64,000 nt of DNA, from assembly GCA_907163375.1 (NCBI GenBank), contig CAJQUW010007233.1, forward strand, positions 124,001-188,000, written 5' to 3'. This DNA comes from Prostheceraeus crozeri. Its lineage: Eukaryota; Platyhelminthes; Polycladida; Euryleptidae. Within the stretch, counting starts at the first letter, position 1, and each line of letters begins with the position of its first letter. The translations under genes and the position numbers were made by a program. Below, piece by piece: positions 49,505 to 61,560 of this stretch. The notes below the pieces were generated by a model. The model did not search any database and was not told the DNA's origin. It saw only the letters and a list, made by a program, of their open reading frames with translations.

Positions 49505-50674
49505 TGATAATAATAATAATAACTTTATTGGCACACATCTGCGGTGCGCGCAGTACAGAGGCATGAAACAGTTACAAACAATGCAGAGTTCATGATACAA
49601 AAGAGACAATGAATGAATGAAGCATGATAACCAGCATGGAGAGAGGAAACTATGAACACGTAGAACAGTACTTGATGAAAGAGTCGAAGAAGCGGACAGT
49701 ACGGCATCTGGGTTTTTTGAGAGTGGAAGAATTTGTGAGTTGGGGACCTTTCGTCGAAAAATTGACTGACGCAAAGGGTGGTTGATAGTTGTCATAACAC
49801 TGTGGAATAGGCGGGTCCAAGACCTTTGGTTGTTGCGTGCCAATGTAGTAGTAGTTATTGAGTCTGGTCCATGGGAAGTACCAAAAATTATTCTAGAGGC
49901 TCGTCTCTCTACTTTGACAAGGAACTTGTAACCTTTTTGGGACATATTGCAGCAGCACGGATGGCAGTAGGTGAGAAAGGAGTGGATAGTTTGTCGGTAG
50001 ACTCTCCATAAAATCTGAGGGTTACAACCTGTTCTCTTCAGGTTTCTGAGGACAAAAATGCGTTTAGAGGCCTTCTTGAAGATCTCCTTGCAGTAAATAT
50101 CCAAGCGAAGATCCTTTGCGAAATGGACACCGAGGATTTTCATAGAGGTTACGCTTGGAATGACAGTTCCTGCAACGTCCGCAATTTCTTCGAGTCGAAT
50201 ACCAGTTCTGGTGGCGATGTCCGTCACCACGGATTTGGAAGTGTTTAGAGGAAGCCCCGCCCTAGCTGACCACTGGCAAATGTATACGAATTCGCGTTGG
50301 ATGTTGTCTTCGTGTGCATCTCGCATAAAGTGGAGTACAGTTACGTCCTCAGCGTATTTAACATAACGAATGTTAGAACACACAGGACGTAGCGATGTGA
50401 TGGCAGCACAGAAGAGGTACGGTCCTAGCACGCTTCCCTGAGGAACTCCGCTGGGTGCGGAGAACCATTCGGAGGTGGCGTTGTCGTGCACGACAAGCTG
50501 GATTCGGTTGGATAAGAAGTCAGTTATCCAAGAAACAGCCTCAAAAGGTAGCTTTAAGTCGATGATGGTGGATAGGATGGTATTATGGGGCAGTTTGTCG
50601 AAGGCCTTGGCAAAATCAATGGAGAGGACACGCAAGGCACCGGATGACTGATCGAGATGACGGAGGATGCTCAT
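49505..50674 (-). mobile_element. 5'-truncated LINE (reverse transcriptase C-terminal part)
   Basis: The minus-strand frame of up to 394 residues begins within the RT domain: SIDFAKAFDKLPH, then SGVPQGSVLGPYLF, and YVKYAEDVTVLHF (the FADD-type box), followed by LGVHFAKDLRLD and the thumb. The C-terminal region (KVERRASRIIFGTSHG) is typical of CR1/Jockey-type LINEs. It ends with AATAAAG and a (TTA)n tail on the minus strand (49,505-49,525). The 5' truncation at 50,674 is typical of LINE insertion. YAED replaces the usual [FY]ADD. Confidence 0.8.
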
Positions 50675-50765
50675 GTATGTAACGGTAGTGGCACATGTTC
50701 ATGATGTAAACATAACAATACATTTGATGATATAGAATTTTGTAATTGCGTATAAAATTGCATTG

Positions 50766-51408
50766 CAGTACATCTTCGATTATCCGGACGTAATTTTAGA
50801 ATCCGTTCGATTCTCCGTGATTCCATCAAAACATGTACATATACATACATGGAATCAAATGTTCATTTTAGCATTCCTCTCCTCTTTAGGTAACACACAC
50901 TCGAAGTACTCTTGCTTTACCAGCAATTAATTTTTGCTCAATGTGCGGTTCTCACCTGAGTCAAATAATAGGCAAGCAGCTAAATGATTGGAGCATTCTT
51001 AAGTAGGTTATGCATGCTAGTCAAAGCTGGGATACAGCTCTGATAAATCAATTTCAATTCGTGGTCTCAGTTCACGGTCTTTGTTTGTGTACGTGTATTT
51101 ATGTGCTTCAATAGGAACGACAGTGAATATATAGCAGACATGTACAATTGATGCTCATAATTTCATTAAACAGTCGAATAATCGAAATCAAATATGTCAA
51201 GCATTATAGGTAGATATGCAGGATGGATATATGCATACAGATTATATGGATATATGTAGATCATATTCTACAGGGATCTTGGTATACAATCAAATGTCTT
51301 TGACCTAAGCCCACAAGCTTTTGCTAACATGGGATTTAAAAATTCGCTTAACCGGATCTTTGACTGACCTATTGGGTTTTGACCATCCGGATAATCGAAG
51401 ATGCACTG
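50766..51408. mobile_element. Pogo/Tigger-like non-autonomous element
   Basis: The left terminus CAGTACATCTTCGATTATCC is matched by the right GGATAATCGAAGATGCACTG in reverse. The CAGT...CGATTATCCGGA terminus is typical of pogo-type elements. No transposase is inside; 643 bp. Confidence 0.6.
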
Positions 51409-51420
51409 TACATGTATATT

Positions 51421-51423
<3 letters not shown>

Positions 51424-51503
<80 letters not shown>

Positions 51504-51511
51504 ATATATAT
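51424..51511. repeat. (TA)n microsatellite
   Basis: A run of TA of about 88 bp with one interruption. ORFs encoding IYIYIY here are artefacts. Confidence 0.95.
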
Positions 51512-51542
51512 CAAAAGTTGTAAAACACAAGAAAAAAACCAC

Positions 51543-52803
51543 TTAACCGTTTTCATCCCACATGCAGAAAAATCATTCTAAAAACAATTCCTTTTAGCTG
51601 AATAATGCTTGATCAGTTACTATTGTGTGTACAAAATTTCATTGACATAGATATCGGTTTTCATGTATTTCAAACATGTTCCCAAATGGGAACGTTGGGA
51701 GGATTCAGTATCAAGAATGAGAAATATCCACCAGCGTCATTTTGCGTAATTCATCAATAAGCGTTGAATGTCGGCACTATTGATGGCTATTGACAAATGA
51801 ATCTGCTTCTCTCTTTCATGTTATGCATAGGTAGTCTTGCATGAGAATGACCGGGGACTAATGGATCTCTTTTCAAGTCGTTCCTGCATCAATTGAAGTA
51901 AAGAACAAAGAACCATAGAAGGCAGCTATTTATGGGAGAGTTTGGCTGCATGCCTCATATTCATGCAAGGCTATCGATGTCATGACGTTGAGGCTCTGAC
52001 GTCAGGTTACCATAGAATTCTATCCTTCATGAATTAGCTCGTTCAATGGAAATACATGGATATAGATCTGGTGGTGTAATCTTTTTATAAATTCCATCAA
52101 CACTTTATGCGTGGCAAGCTGAAAAATGTACAATTATCTTCACCCTGACAGTCCAATTGCCCACATTGAGTTCGTAAAACAAGTCACTGTTTCTCTACTG
52201 AAAAGCCAAAAGGTTCCTCGAAACAGATTGGGTGGCCAAAGGCGCGTGTGGTCACTGAAGTCCAAAAAGACCAAACCGGGCATTTTGTAGTTTCTGCGTC
52301 TCAGGGACGATGCGTACTTTGCAAATCAAACCCAAGAAAGATGTGTGGGAAGTGTCGGAAAAGACTACACATAAATTGCTTTCTCACTTATCACACATAG
52401 GTATCTTGGGTTTTATCCCAACGTTCCCAAATGGGAACATGGGTAGAAACTTACGCGTAATTTTGTAATTTCATGATAAATTATAGAATTTTTATGATGA
52501 AGTGGTGATGTTAGGTTTATTGGTCTTTCGCAGGATGATGTTTAGCTTGAATAGATGGAATTTGGCACATGACTGAGTTTTCAAAAAATTGCTTATATTC
52601 GTGGAAAAAATTGTAAAACATAAATTCAATTCTAAACGTGACGGAAGTGAATTATTACACGCATTCACTGAAAATAAAAATGATTCATCTATTGTATGAC
52701 GATAATTTCGTCAAGGAATCCTAATTAAAAAATTTGATATAACATAACATGAGCTCCTTAAATGCATGTTCCCAAATGGGAACGTTGGGATGATAACGGT
52801 TAA
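51543..52803. mobile_element. TTAA-flanked non-autonomous element (piggyBac- or Kolobok-like)
   Basis: TTAACCGTTTTCATCCCA at the left and TGGGATGATAACGGTTAA at the right are inverted terminal repeats bounded by TTAA. A hairpin word GTTCCCAAATGGGAAC occurs at about 51,680, 52,422 and 52,770. No transposase ORF is present. Confidence 0.55.
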
Positions 52804-53034
52804 ACCTTGCCGATCGATTTCAGCCACTCCAGGCTTATCAAGGCAATTAACTGATTCTATATTGAACATAATTACAAAAATATCACATTCACTTGAAAAC
52901 AAAGAACTCAAATTGCATTCAATGAGGGATGAAATAAGTTGATAAACATAGATTCTTTAGATTCACGATCTAAACGATTAGCATCCGGGGACAACTGAAA
53001 AAAGGAAAGAGCACTGAAAACCCCTACTGGCATG

Positions 53035-53230
53035 AAAGTATTTCAAATCAAGAGAAACTTGGATTGTAAGTCGTCTGCCAATGGCATCTACAAACTCATA
53101 TAAGGTGGATGTAACAAATTTTACATCGGACAAACAGGAGACACTTTCCGACAACGCATGATATTACATCGACAACACTTCAGAGATAACAGATACACAA
53201 TCCTATAGATCAGCAAGCACATATCAAGTT
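53035..53230 (+). pseudogene. Penelope-like element fragment (GIY-YIG endonuclease)
   Basis: Translation gives SANGIYKLI, then GCNKFYIGQTGDTFRQRM and LHRQHFRDN, the GIY-YIG nuclease that forms the C-terminus of Penelope-like retroelements. It has lost its open frame. The (TA)n tract begins 50 bp downstream. Confidence 0.65.
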
Positions 53231-53279
53231 GTGGTGGTGGGAACTTTAGTGCTATTCCCTTTTTTCAGTTGTCCCCGGA

Positions 53280-53427
<148 letters not shown>

Positions 53428-53767
53428 AGGTGTTTCAAAAGTAGGCTAACAGTAGAAATTGGCCTTGAAAAGCTATGTCTTAATGCTATAGATTAATAAC
53501 CTATGTCATAATAATCTTTTTCACGATGCCACAGATAGCTAATATGCCTTGTATTCGTAAGGGGCAAAAATTCAATACTCTTTGACATCGCGTAAATCAT
53601 ATTAAAATATCTCATGATCTCCAGTGCTTTCATGCCTACATATTTCACTACAACCCAATTTGAATCTATACCGATCATGAGAAGTCGAATAACTATCCAA
53701 CATCTATCAAAAAAAAATTATTAGGAAACCATGTAAACAAGATAGTAGTTGTTTCAGTGTTACTGCG

Positions 53768-53892
53768 GAGAAGGAAGAACAGCTGACATTCGAATGTCCT
53801 CCGCGCCCCTCAGCCTGGTGCACGAAGACGCTGTCGTCAACACAAGACAGGGAGGCGAAGAAGGAAGAACAGCTGACATCCAAATGTCCTTC
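53768..53892. repeat. Direct repeat inside the mariner-type element
   Basis: GAAGGAAGAACAGCTGACAT followed by (T/C)C(G/A)AATGTCCT occurs twice, 91 bp apart. Confidence 0.7.
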
Positions 53893-53906
53893 ACCTTTGT
53901 TAATTC

Positions 53907-53961
53907 CAGCCTCCTCTTAGACCATCGTCAGAAGCTTCTGACGATGGCCTAGAGGAGGCTG
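53907..53961. repeat. 55-bp near-perfect palindrome
   Basis: CAGCCTCCTCTTAGACCATC and its near complement meet at a central AAGCTT without a loop. The arms are 27-28 bp. Confidence 0.9.
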
Positions 53962-54094
53962 AAATTAATAAAGGTATTAACATTAAAACAACTACCATTT
54001 TGTTTGCTTGGTTTCCTAACAAAAAAATGAACAAATGAATAACCAAGGCCTATTCAACATATCAAAAAATTAATCAACTTAAAGTTGCAAAAAT

Positions 54095-55159
54095 TCACGA
54101 GCGCAAATGCTCAAAATGTCCACCATGGACATCGGCACATTCTTGTAGTCTTTCGGCCACACTGTGGCACACAGTTCTGCATAAGTTCCTGTCATCACTG
54201 ATCTCTTGACAGGCATCTGTGATGTAGGAGCGGAGTTGAGAAAGTGTGTGAGGTTTTCGTCCGTACACTTTCTCCTTTACAACGCCCCAAAAGAAAAAGT
54301 CCATCGGAGTTAGATCGGGAGAGCGAGGAGGCCAAAGGATGCTACCACATCTCCCGATCCACTTTCCTGGAAAAGTGTCATTCAGATAGCTTCTGACACT
54401 CACTGCAAAATGCACTGGTGCACCATCCTGCTGAAAGTACAGCTCATTGAAGTTGTTCAATGACTGCATCTCAGGAATCGCAAAGGATTGGAGCATTTGA
54501 AGGTACACCTCAGCCGTCACAGTTCTTTCAAAAAATACTGGCCCAATCACACCGTTGCTTGACATACCGGCCCAGACGGTTAAGCCAGGCTGGTTCAGCT
54601 CATTTGTTGATACCATGTGCGGATTTTCAGGGAACCAGTAGACACAGTTATGTCTATTTACGTGACCTGATAGTTTGAAACTGGCTTCGTCAGACCAAAC
54701 TATCTTGTCAAGCAAATCTGGGTTCTCCCGAATTTCCGACAACATGAGCACAGCAAACTGCAAGCGTCGTTCAGCATCATCCGGTAGAAGGTGCTGCAAC
54801 AGTCTGGGTCGGTATGGTTTCAACTCAACTTTCCTCATCAGTCTCCACGTAGAGCTTAGAGAAATGTCCAACTCCAATGAGGCTCTTCTTGTTGACTTCT
54901 TCGGACTTTGAACAAATGTTTGGGCCACTAGCTCCTCGTTTGATGTTATTGAAACTGATCGAGGGCGTCCTGACTTCGGTGCATTCTCTACCGAACCGGT
55001 CTTTTCAAATTTATCTCGAATGCGATAAATAGCAAATCTTGATGGAGGATTGCTGTGAAAGGCATCTCTCCATTCCATTCGCACCTTTTCAGCATTCTTG
55101 TTTTTCCAAAAGGATTTCAAAATCCATTTTCTCTGATCATCTTTTAGATGACCTGACAT
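54095..55159 (-). CDS. Mariner/IS630-type transposase, open reading frame complete
   Basis: 354 residues. The N-terminal HTH (KDDQRKWILKSFWKNKNAEK to FEKTGSVENAPKSGRPRSVS) resembles the DUF4817-type domain, followed by a second HTH (STRRASLELDISLSSTWRLM). The catalytic residues are Asp in IVWSDEASFKL, Asp in YFQQDGAPVHF and Asp in PPRSPDLTPMDFFFWG; 36 residues separate the second and third Asp counted to the SPD motif. It cuts at TA and binds the 28-bp TIRs. No stop interrupts it, so this copy may be young or still active. It is the only uninterrupted full-length DNA transposase in the window. Confidence 0.9.
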   Translation of the reverse strand: MSGHLKDDQRKWILKSFWKNKNAEKVRMEWRDAFHSNPPSRFAIYRIRDKFEKTGSVENAPKSGRPRSVSITSNEELVAQTFVQSPKKSTRRASLELDISLSSTWRLMRKVELKPYRPRLLQHLLPDDAERRLQFAVLMLSEIRENPDLLDKIVWSDEASFKLSGHVNRHNCVYWFPENPHMVSTNELNQPGLTVWAGMSSNGVIGPVFFERTVTAEVYLQMLQSFAIPEMQSLNNFNELYFQQDGAPVHFAVSVRSYLNDTFPGKWIGRCGSILWPPRSPDLTPMDFFFWGVVKEKVYGRKPHTLSQLRSYITDACQEISDDRNLCRTVCHSVAERLQECADVHGGHFEHLRS

Positions 55160-55495
55160 GACAGAAGCAGCAAATTCAAAAAAGCTTCAAGCTTGTTTAA
55201 TTCACTTCAAGTCAAACTAACAGTGTTTGATTCAAATCAAATTAATTGAACATATCCATGTACGTAATGTCAGATTGGTGCTATATCTTGTCCATGATAG
55301 ATCTCAAAATTCCTTTGCCAATGGAATGCTACTGCATAGACTTCTAAATGATAGTAGCAATTACTTCGAAGTCTATGGCTCATGTTGGACTGATCATGGA
55401 TATCCATCGACTGATTCAGGTGTAAATCGCCAATAGAACGGTCAACATAGATTTCCTAGGGCAAAATCAACTGTTAGCCTACTTTTGAAACACCT

Positions 55496-55497
<2 letters not shown>

Positions 55498-55565
<68 letters not shown>
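55498..55565. repeat. (TA)n microsatellite, right part
   Basis: Continuation of the TA tract on the other side of the mariner-type element. Confidence 0.95.
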
Positions 55566-55569
<4 letters not shown>

Positions 55570-56998
55570 TCTTGATGTCCATCATTATTTTGATAAATAA
55601 AACGTCACTTTTTACGAACACAACATGTTTCTGCATATGACATATGCCTTCATCAGGTGATGCTAAAATAATGGAGAAGTCGGTATTTATATGAACACGG
55701 ATGATGGTGAGCGAATTTACAACAACGACTGATAGACTGGACAGTAAAGACAATAAAATCAAAGTCATTCCCATAAGACAATAAAATCTTGCATGAGATG
55801 ATGACATGGATATCTACAATCATTGACATGGACAGTTCTAAAGTTAATGAAAGCAGATGAATTCCATAAAACAATAAAACCAGGCATGAGATGAAGATGA
55901 CATAGATATTTACAATGAAAGATGAATATCTACACAATTTACAAATTGAGAGACAGAGGATAGGCACTTCCTTTGTCATTCATTAGATTCTTCGGCTCAA
56001 AACTTTTGACGATGATAGACTCGAGTAATCTTGGAAAGGGGGTACTACTGATCATCTGAAAGCCGTCTGATATGTCGGTTTACCGTGATAAATTCGCTCA
56101 CCATCATCCGTGTTCATATAAATACCGACTTCTCCATTATTGTAGCATCACCTGATGAAGCCATATGTCATATGCAGAAACATGTTGTGTTCGTAAAAAG
56201 TGACGTTTTATTTATCAAAATACATTGCTGAAAACGAGTCGAAGTTGAACCGACATATCAGAGACATCAACAAAATCTTGCCTGATACTGCTCGCATTCG
56301 CCCTATATTCAGAACCAATAAAACTTCAAGTTTTTTCATGAATAAAGATAAAGTGAAAGCCGAATTGAAATCGAATGTAGTATACAAATATACCTGTGAG
56401 AAGTGCTACATCGGCAGCTCAGTGCGTCCGTCACTTTATCACCAGAATGAATGAGCATCTTAACGCCTATCCTACTCCTAGTGAAGTGAGCATGCACATT
56501 CACCCACCTACCAAAGACGGCTTTCAGATAATCAGTAGTACCCCCTTTCCAAGATTACTCGAGTCTATCATCATCAAAAGTTTTGAGCCGAAGAATCTAA
56601 TGAATGACAAAGGAAGTGCCTATCCTCTGTCTCTCAATTTGTAAATTGTGTAGATATTCATCTTTCATTGTAAATATCTATGTCATCTTCATCTCATGCC
56701 TGGTTTTATTGTTTTATGGAATTCATCTGCTTTCATTAACTTTAGAACTGTCCATGTCAATGATTGTAGATATCCATGTCATCATCTCATGCAAGATTTT
56801 ATTGTCTTATGGGAATGACTTTGATTTTATTGTCTTTACTGTCCAGTCTATCAGTCGTTGTTGTAAATTCGCTCACCATCATCCGTGTTCATATAAATAC
56901 CGACTTCTCCATTATTATAGCATCACCTGATGAAGGCATATGTCATATGCAGAAACATGTTGTGTTCGTAAAAAGTGACGTTTTATTTATCAAAATAT
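55570..56998. mobile_element. Penelope-like element: inverted copy plus partial tandem copy
   Basis: 55,570-56,040 is a minus-strand copy of the 3' region that is nearly identical to 56,540-56,998 on +. Between them, 56,092-56,212 repeats the outermost 3' end and joins directly to the body at 56,213. An inverted fragment, a partial tandem (pLTR-like) copy and a 5'-truncated body are the typical Penelope-like insertion form. A GATA microsatellite follows at 56,998. Confidence 0.7.
56213..56644 (+). pseudogene. Penelope-like ORF C-terminus with GIY-YIG nuclease
   Basis: Fragments read FRTNKTSSFFMNKDKVKAEL, then SNVVYKYTCEKC, CYIGSSVRPSLY, and FEPKNLMNDKGSAYPLSL. This is the linker and CCHH/GIY-YIG region of Penelope-like proteins. 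The two parts are in different frames, so it is inactive. Confidence 0.65.
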
Positions 56999-57239
56999 AG
57001 ATAGATAGATAGATCTCGTTCAGAGGCATTTTTTTTATAAATCTGTTTCTTTCCTTGTTCCATATCTCAAGTTCAGTTTCTATGATTTGCATGATTTGTC
57101 TCTTCTTGCGGTCCTAGGATCGCTCAAATGTTATGAACCTTTAATGATGGGCACGTAAGTCTATCATTATTTTTTTCTGTTAATGTCATGAATTTATAAT
57201 GTTAAGCCTAATTTTCAACATGGTTTCTATCACCTTGTT

Positions 57240-57600
57240 TGCGTGACACCTCGAGAGTAGATAGTCGTCCCATCTGTCTTCTAGGCCTCCCCCCTCATTT
57301 TGGCGCGGTGTCCACCACTGTTTGGTGTGGGGTTGGCTGAGCCACATGTGAGTTCATCTCTCGGTTGTTATCCATGTCCTTTCCTTTATCGGCGCTGCTT
57401 CCTTTGTTACCTATAGTATGGTATCTTGGAATTGGTTAACTTTGAGTGTTCTTTTATTTTGTGTTAACTGCTTTTGTTTATTCAGTTCGCAATTGTAAAG
57501 CGTTTTTATGATTTTTGTACACTCTGAGTTATTTGTAATTGCATGCCTCTCCTAGTGAGAAAATAAAACTTTACCTAGACAGATAGATAGTAATAATGCA
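57240..57600 (+). mobile_element. Possible LINE 3' end with GATA tail
   Basis: GC-richer text ends in GTGAGAAAATAAAACTTTACC followed by AGACAGATAGATAG, as in LINE 3' ends with a microsatellite tail. No RT frame is seen. 57,600-58,170 shows nothing definite. Confidence 0.3.
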
Positions 57601-58175
57601 ACTTTTATATACAAATATCTTATTTTTGTATATCACGGCAAAAGAATAATTGTTCGAGATCAACGTTTTAGCAGGGGTTATATCTGTAGCCGACAAATGT
57701 TTAGAGATACGTGCACGTGTCTCTAGGAGAAAGACATATTTTTTGTTCTACAGACATTCTATGGATACCATGAATGGGAGTAACTATTCTCTAGAATGGC
57801 AGTAGCCATTGTTTGCTCATGTAAATGCCTCCAAAAACCACAAAATGTTTACTGCCAAACCAAATGTCTGTAGCGATTTTGAAAGGCAGTAGAAAATCGT
57901 AAATTCTTTAGAAAATGATCACTCAGGTTGGGAACAAAAATACTTATTCAGATAGCGTACGCCGTCACAGCTGCAAACTGACTAACTGAATTTGGGCTCG
58001 TGTGTTGCGTCATTTTATTGATATTAATGCTTCATTGTAATAGCACTCAACAAGCATTTTAGTACTTATGTGAATTTAAGTTCGGTAGTTCTAGTACTCT
58101 TCTGTCTAGTACTCAGATTCATACTTTGATAGGGCTTAATGAACTTTCTTCTATTTTAGATTTATGCACTGTCAG

Positions 58176-58388
58176 ACTTGGTCGATGGTCGCAATGTTGG
58201 ATACTTTGGAAGGGAGGATCTCCAAAGTTTACGAGAAGAGAATTTCGTATTCTATAATGAACTTGGAAATTGTGTTTTCCTACATTATGAACGTCCTCCG
58301 TGGGATAATAATTATAGCAATGGAATAGTTTTCAAAAATCTTGGGTTGGTCGTCAGCTCATGTCATTTTCGAAATTTTATTTGTCAAG
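58176..58388 (+). CDS. Host gene exon A: C-type-lectin-like segment
   Basis: An open exon between an acceptor (CTTCTATTTTAG or, in phase, GCACTGTCAG at 58,175) and a donor CAAG|GTAAGAA at 58,388. It encodes VDGRNVGYFGREDLQSLREE, then ELGNCVFLHYERPPW and LVVSSCHFRNFICQ. The spacing of 'NCV', 'SSC' and 'FICQ' resembles the C-terminal half of a C-type lectin domain. Using the second acceptor the exon is symmetrical (phase 1-1, 213 bp), as is usual for shuffled extracellular domains; the first acceptor at 58,160 gives phase 0-1. It joins in frame to exon B. Confidence 0.5.
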
Positions 58389-58599
58389 GTAAGAATTCAA
58401 CTAATTTTCAAATATTCGAATGTCTACTTGTATGACCGCGTTTGAAGTATTGACATGTGATGCATCGCTTACTTCTGCACATTGGGATTTGCTTTGTGTT
58501 GCATACACCGATCAGAGGTTGGTTGATAGGTTGTCTGAACCAAAGGTCACATCAGAGACGAAAATGAACTACTAGTTTGCTTGAAAACATTACCTCTTA

Positions 58600-59002
58600 C
58601 CCCTCACGCTGATCGTGTGTGATGGCTCCGCTAAAGCGCATATCAAAAGCGAAAGTGTAATCATATTTTTTGGAGAAGGATGGGGGATTTTCCTGCCTAC
58701 AGAGACTGGAGAAAATCCGTGTGAAGCACACATTAAGAATATGGGAGAAACCGAGTCACATGCATCCAATTTTAAGCGACATTTGATCAACTTTCATCGA
58801 AAATGATTGACAATTGATACAGCATTGATCACTAAAGATAGGCTCAGGTAAACCTATAATGATCTATAATGTAGGCTACCAGTTAATTTTTCAAAAAACT
58901 AGGCTTTATATACTTGCCACCCGGAGTCGGAGTCGGAGTCCTATCAACCCCGGAGTCGGAGTCGGAGTCCTATCAAAATGATAGGACTCCGCATCCCTGC
59001 TT
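58600..59002 (+). mobile_element. hAT-type remnant with BED-like finger and terminal GGAGTC repeats
   Basis: A 63-codon frame ends with CEAHIKNMGETESHASNFKR then HLINFHRK, matching a BED zinc finger (the T-x-N-L-x-x-H-L-x-x-x-H type). Downstream, GGAGTCGGAGTCGGAGTCC occurs twice, and the piece ends ACTCCGCATCCCTGC, the complement of the CAGGGATGCGGAGT terminus common in hAT elements. It lies in the intron after exon A. Confidence 0.5.
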
Positions 59003-59379
59003 GACCCACCAGTAGACATTAAACGGCAATTGCGTCGCTCCTTACTCTATTACTCCAAAACCTGAGCTATGAACATAGGGCTGGATGAGTGTCGGTTTGA
59101 CTTCGCTGTTGATACTGGTGATGAGGACACATGGAATAGACCTACTACAAGAGGTACCCAGATAGTTTTCAGGAATACGCTTCATGCATTAACCACAATG
59201 GTTGCAGTTCGCATTTTTAAGTGACTGATTTCTGTGCTTTATGCTGGAAATTTCAATGAAGTTTTGTGTGCCTTCTTATTTTTTAATCTTACTCATTATT
59301 GAATTGGAATTTAATCGAATGAGACTGAGCAGGCGATCAGCGCCCACTCCTTCTGGTCGGCGCTATTCATTATTTATAT

Positions 59380-59995
59380 AATTATAGGAAGTGACTTCAC
59401 ATCAGTTCCCTACTTCATTCGCCTGTGCAATCGATCAAGCTCAATTAATAACATCGACAACATGAAAGTCGTAGACAAGTCAAAGATTTTAGGCATCACT
59501 ATCGACCGCAATTTGAGTTTTTCTCTCCAAATCAACTCCATTGGGGCGAAGGCTAGCTCAAGCCTCCATTCTTTCAGACTGTTGACGCCTCCATTTTCTC
59601 CAAAAGCGCAGCAGTCAATATACACGGGATATGCACGTTCAGTTTTAGATTTTATATTGTTTTTTCGGCGGAATCTATGTTTCTTGTCAGTTTTCGTCAA
59701 ATAGTATATCTTCCTGGAGACTATCCATTTCGAAGACATTGTTTCACACACAGAGATGGATTCGGCTGTCGCGGTTCCTCTAGAGGTGACGTGATTCTAT
59801 TTCAGCCACTGTATGCAATACTAGAGAGATGGAGAGATATGTCTCCCTTTGCCTTACGTGGTTGTCCAGCAATTCGTATGAAAGGTTGTATTGGGGAGCA
59901 CTTGATCTACCGTTTTCCCAAGTGCACTGCCGCGATCCCAACATTACCACGCGTTCTTATCTGCGACTCACTTTCAATTTTTCTTCACATTACTT
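59380..59995 (+). pseudogene. LINE reverse transcriptase fragment
   Basis: NMKVVDKSKILGITIDRNLS, then FSLQINSIGAKASSSLHSFR and QQSIYTGYARSVLDF match the RT thumb and post-RT region of CR1/Jockey-type LINEs ('LGVxxDxxLxFxxHI', 'IYxxxxxSxLxY'). Further similar text (VAVPLEVT) follows in other frames with several stops. Inactive, inside the intron between exons A and B. Confidence 0.6.
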
Positions 59996-60128
59996 GAAAA
60001 GTGAACCGTGATGAATGTTAATCTACGTTTATTTCTTGTATTTATTGCTATTTCATCCACTGTTCGATTTATTCATTTTGAGTATGTATCACTACTTTTA
60101 CTAGCCTACCATATTCTTATATTTGCAG

Positions 60129-60185
60129 ATGTCTTCGAAGGTTTCAATAACCTGACTCTGAAGATTCCTAAAGAAATTGAAGAAG
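60129..60185 (+). CDS. Host gene exon B: short linker exon
   Basis: 57 bp between TTATATTTGCAG and GAAG|GTAAGAA. With the G left from exon A it encodes DVFEGFNNLTLKIPKEIEE and leaves one base for exon C, so the reading frame is kept (phase 1-1). No domain is recognised. Confidence 0.5.
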
Positions 60186-60879
60186 GTAAGAATAAGGAAA
60201 AGTGAATAAGGAATCAATATTTCTAACAGAAAACCAATCACAGTAGAACACATGTGAGGTTGACTATTTATTTCAAATTGCCATTCAATTTTTTCTAAAA
60301 TTTCAAAGAATGCGATGCATCACTGCCTCTGTCTGATAGCTTGTAAGGCATTGTTGTATGCAATGAAGCGTGTTTGTGGAATCGCGGATCATACTACTTG
60401 TCAAAGCAACGATCATGGTGAATCAGTCGAGAAAGTCATGTGATGCAACGGCTACATCTGAAATGCTTTTCCGTATGTTAGATGTACTCATAGAAATCCG
60501 ACATTTCACTTTGTTTAAATTAGTGAGATTAGAATGGAAAATAGAGGTTTGTTGATTTAATTTCAGCCGATCATTTAGGCATCGATCTGGATCAATGTTG
60601 CTAAATCTGAAGAAGAATAAAATTACTGAAACATGCAACAACTGCAAATTCTTGCCACAAGGCGATTTATTGTAAGTAGATTTGCCAAAATGCTTTCATA
60701 TACAGGGAGAATGATAGTAGCCGTAAATGTAACAAAGAAAGAAGAAGAAATGAATATGTGCATGTACAGTATAGCTGAGAAAATTTACATCAAGCTGAAA
60801 TTTGCGAATTTTGAGTCTATGTATAACCATTATTTCCGGGGGGTGAGAAAATGTGAGAGTTGAACATGAAGCTTTCTAA

Positions 60880-61560
60880 GTTGCTAATATTTGGTGTGTG
60901 CACCACAGTTAGCGATCACTGAAGCTACTCGTCTTAGTGAAATTTGATCAAAGGTTCGCACGATTCTTGAATTTCTCCATCTTGATTCCATATTTTCACA
61001 AACGAAGATGTTATTTGTCTGCGAGAATTAGCTCTGCAATCTGCGAGTCTCTGTTTTACAATGCCACATAAATTCTCCTTTGGGCTGGTGAATCGGGGGA
61101 ATGGGCAGGACAGCTCATGATATTGACGTTATGCATATCGAAACTATCTTTGGTTTTTCGTGACTTACGAGAGGACGCATTGTCCTGCTGAAGAACACTG
61201 GAAGCCATCTGGAGCCATCTGGAAACCATTCAAGCATTTGTTGAGTCACTCGTCCATCAGTAAAGTGTTTGATGTAATAGGCTACGTGCCGTCAACATAT
61301 CACCTTCAACAACGTACATTCGTCCGGTTCCGTACCAAGAAATACACGACCAAAACACGACTTTGGTCGGAAATTTTGCTGCCAACTCGCAGTGTTTGTC
61401 AGTAAGGGGATGATCATCAACAACACGAACGTAGCGGCATTTCCCATCGCCTGCGCACACCATGGTCTCTTCACTCCATAATACCTTCTTCCAATCTGCC
61501 GTAGTCCATCCGCGATGATCGATGCCCACTTCAATCGAGCTTCCTTGTGTTTGTCGGTTA
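60880..61560 (-). pseudogene. Tc1-type transposase remnant
   Basis: On the minus strand: RGWTTADWKKVLWSEETMVC (first catalytic region), then KFPTKVVFWSCISWYGTGRM and YVVEGDMLTA, then in other frames a SCPAHSPDSPA segment (third catalytic region). Stops and frameshifts interrupt it. It lies in the intron between exons B and C. Confidence 0.65.

Noticed and set aside
51424-51511. ORFs encoding long Ile-Tyr repeats (also at 53,280 and 55,500)
   Set aside because: They are translations of (TA)n microsatellites.
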